64,000 bases of DNA from Zonotrichia leucophrys gambelii. Taxonomy: Eukaryota; Chordata; Aves; Passeriformes; Passerellidae. This document shows, piece after piece, positions 62,691-64,000 of this stretch; position 1 is the first letter of the stretch; the number at the start of each line of letters is the position of its first letter. Where the stretch lies: the NCBI RefSeq assembly GCF_028769735.1, contig NC_088171.1:77207216-77271215 (forward strand), in the 5' to 3' direction. The notes under the pieces were generated by a model. The model was not told the DNA's origin and made no database searches. It saw only the letters and a program-made list of their open reading frames with translations. The position numbers were made by a program, and so were the translations under genes.

Positions 62691-64000
62691 ACAATCAATC
62701 TACTGCTTCATTTCTGTTCCTGACTTTCCTTGGACTGTAAGATGTGTGTTTTTGTACTTGAAGGCCAGAACTTCTCCAGTACTTAAAATATGGATACATT
62801 AAGATATAATGAGTGGCACAATGTCATCCTCTCTTCTATTCGTAATACATATCCAAACGTGTTGAAAATTTAATTCTCTTTTGCAGCTGCCATTATTCCT
62901 GTGATCTAAACCCACCAACATTAACTAACACCTTTGCTTTCCTCAGTTTTAACCACAAGTATACATAGGCAAAGTTTAGGTATTTTTTTTGTGGTTTATT
63001 ACTGTACCTTTCCCTGCACTAAAGCTGGTCGTTCACCTTTCTGCCCAGGTTTTTATAAGTTTTTATAAAACTTCTTGCAGGAGTTGGTGTTAGTTGGTGT
63101 TTAGTTTCCAGCACCAGCAGCTTGGCTCCATTACTATTAAAGTATAGACACTGATGGTTTTCTTTAGATTTCTCTTGTCTCAAAAGGTTCCCTACTTCCA
63201 GTTTGAAAAATTCTTCCTATCTACACTACACTATAATCCACATATAGAGATCATAAATCCTTACCTACATCTCAGGTTTTGTATATCACCCTGCCAGTTT
63301 TCCATGGAGACCCTGGGCTTGAGTTTCCTTGCTGTGAAGCCATGAGCATTCCACCAAAGCATCCATTTTGCATTTTTCTACATCCCTGATAACAACATAA
63401 ATATGCCTACTGAGTCCTCCCTTTCACCTCGCAGCTTTCCTGACATATTAGCAGACCAGTGTAACATTTACACCTAGCAGACTATTGCTGCTATAGAATA
63501 CTCTTGCAAACCTCAGCTTTTTACCTTTCAGATTTTCTTAGCTGTTTCTGGGAGGTACAATAGCAGCAGACGTTGTTGAGTAGGTTTGACAACATGTTGT
63601 TGGATCTTGTTCGGGTGTTAGATCTTTATATGTATGATCCTTTTGCAATAAATTAGCAGAAACTTATCAGTAGATTGAATAAATTGAATATTGCTTAATA
63701 CTAACAAACAGAGAGGGAAATGACAGAGAGAATGGACCCTGACAGAGTGATCTGGAACAGTTGAGAAATTTCCATATGCTAAAATACCGCAGAATATAAA
63801 TACTGTTCAAGTCCACCTTTCTTTGTCTGAGCTAGTCAGTCTCAAATCCTTTAATGTTTTGGGAAAATGGGAATTTCTTTGAGTTCTCATTTCATCAAAA
63901 CATCTAAAAAGTCCTAGATCTATCTAGTTCTTGTAGTTTGATAGAAAATCTAGACAAACCAGCTCAAGCTTAACTATTGAAGGTATTTAAAGTAAAATCA
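62691..64000. other. AT-rich intronic sequence without recognised features
   Basis: No gene, RNA or transposon was recognised. A short near-tandem repeat of GTTTTTATAA lies at 63050-63068. Confidence 0.6.

Larger units (their letters stand above)
35462..64000 (+). other. CDH18: Cadherin gene intron downstream of the EC2 exon (partial)
   Basis: This interval follows the GTGGGT donor of the 120-bp exon. I found no exon encoding the rest of EC2 (a segment expected to end in a DVNDN-type motif), so the intron probably runs past the window edge. It holds most of the window's transposon load. A short exon without a long flanking open frame could have been missed. Confidence 0.65.

Noticed and set aside
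35462..64000. Search for the next cadherin exon (rest of EC2, DVNDN-type motif)
   Set aside because: No match seen by reading; it probably lies beyond the window.
1..64000. tRNA, rRNA, CRISPR arrays, bacterial operons, riboswitches
   Set aside because: No cloverleaf, array structure or prokaryotic gene organisation was seen; the sequence is vertebrate intron.

Overview
This window is AT-rich vertebrate nuclear DNA, almost certainly from a bird and possibly a passerine. The evidence is a set of CR1 LINE copies with the octamer 3' tails typical of birds, an ERVL-type LTR of a pattern common in avian genomes, two LTRs with 6-bp target-site duplications as expected for class II (ERVK-like) insertions, and many T/G-rich or A/C-rich simple tracts. 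There are no bacterial, plasmid or phage features.

The only coding sequence I can support is two internal exons of one type II classical cadherin on the + strand. A 295-bp exon (28627-28921) encodes most of EC1 and the EC1-EC2 linker. A 120-bp exon (35342-35461) encodes the start of EC2. They join in phase across a 6420-bp intron. The protein best matches cadherin-18 (CDH18), with CDH12 or another member of the CDH6/9/10/12/18 group as the alternative. The exon with the signal peptide, prodomain and EC1 N-terminus and the exons from the rest of EC2 onward were not found, so nearly all of the window is intron.

Layout: 0.9-1.3 kb is an isolated CpG-rich island. 4.2-5.6 kb is a very decayed CR1/L3-like relic. 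7.07-7.83 kb is an antisense CR1 3' end. 13.85-14.46 kb is a solo LTR with a 6-bp duplication. 14.5-37.6 kb, which contains both exons, is almost free of recognisable transposons apart from one CR1 tail at 31.4 kb. 37.6-38.8 kb is a GC-richer tract of unknown origin. 40.49-41.09 kb is a probable antisense LTR. 42.2-42.5 kb is a CR1 fragment. 43.9-44.4 kb is an ERVL-type LTR. 50.99-51.09 kb is a compound tetranucleotide microsatellite. 52.7-55.1 kb is a CR1 with an internal reverse-transcriptase deletion and a solo LTR inserted in it. 57.4-57.7 kb, 59.6-60.7 kb and 60.8-61.0 kb are further CR1 pieces, and 62.1-62.7 kb is an old CR1/L3-like relic.

I found no previously undescribed biological system. 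The most interesting items are the CpG island in AT-rich intron, the nested LTR-in-CR1 insertion with its intact duplication, and the unexplained GC-rich tracts. Short open reading frames elsewhere look like chance, low-complexity or transposon-derived frames.
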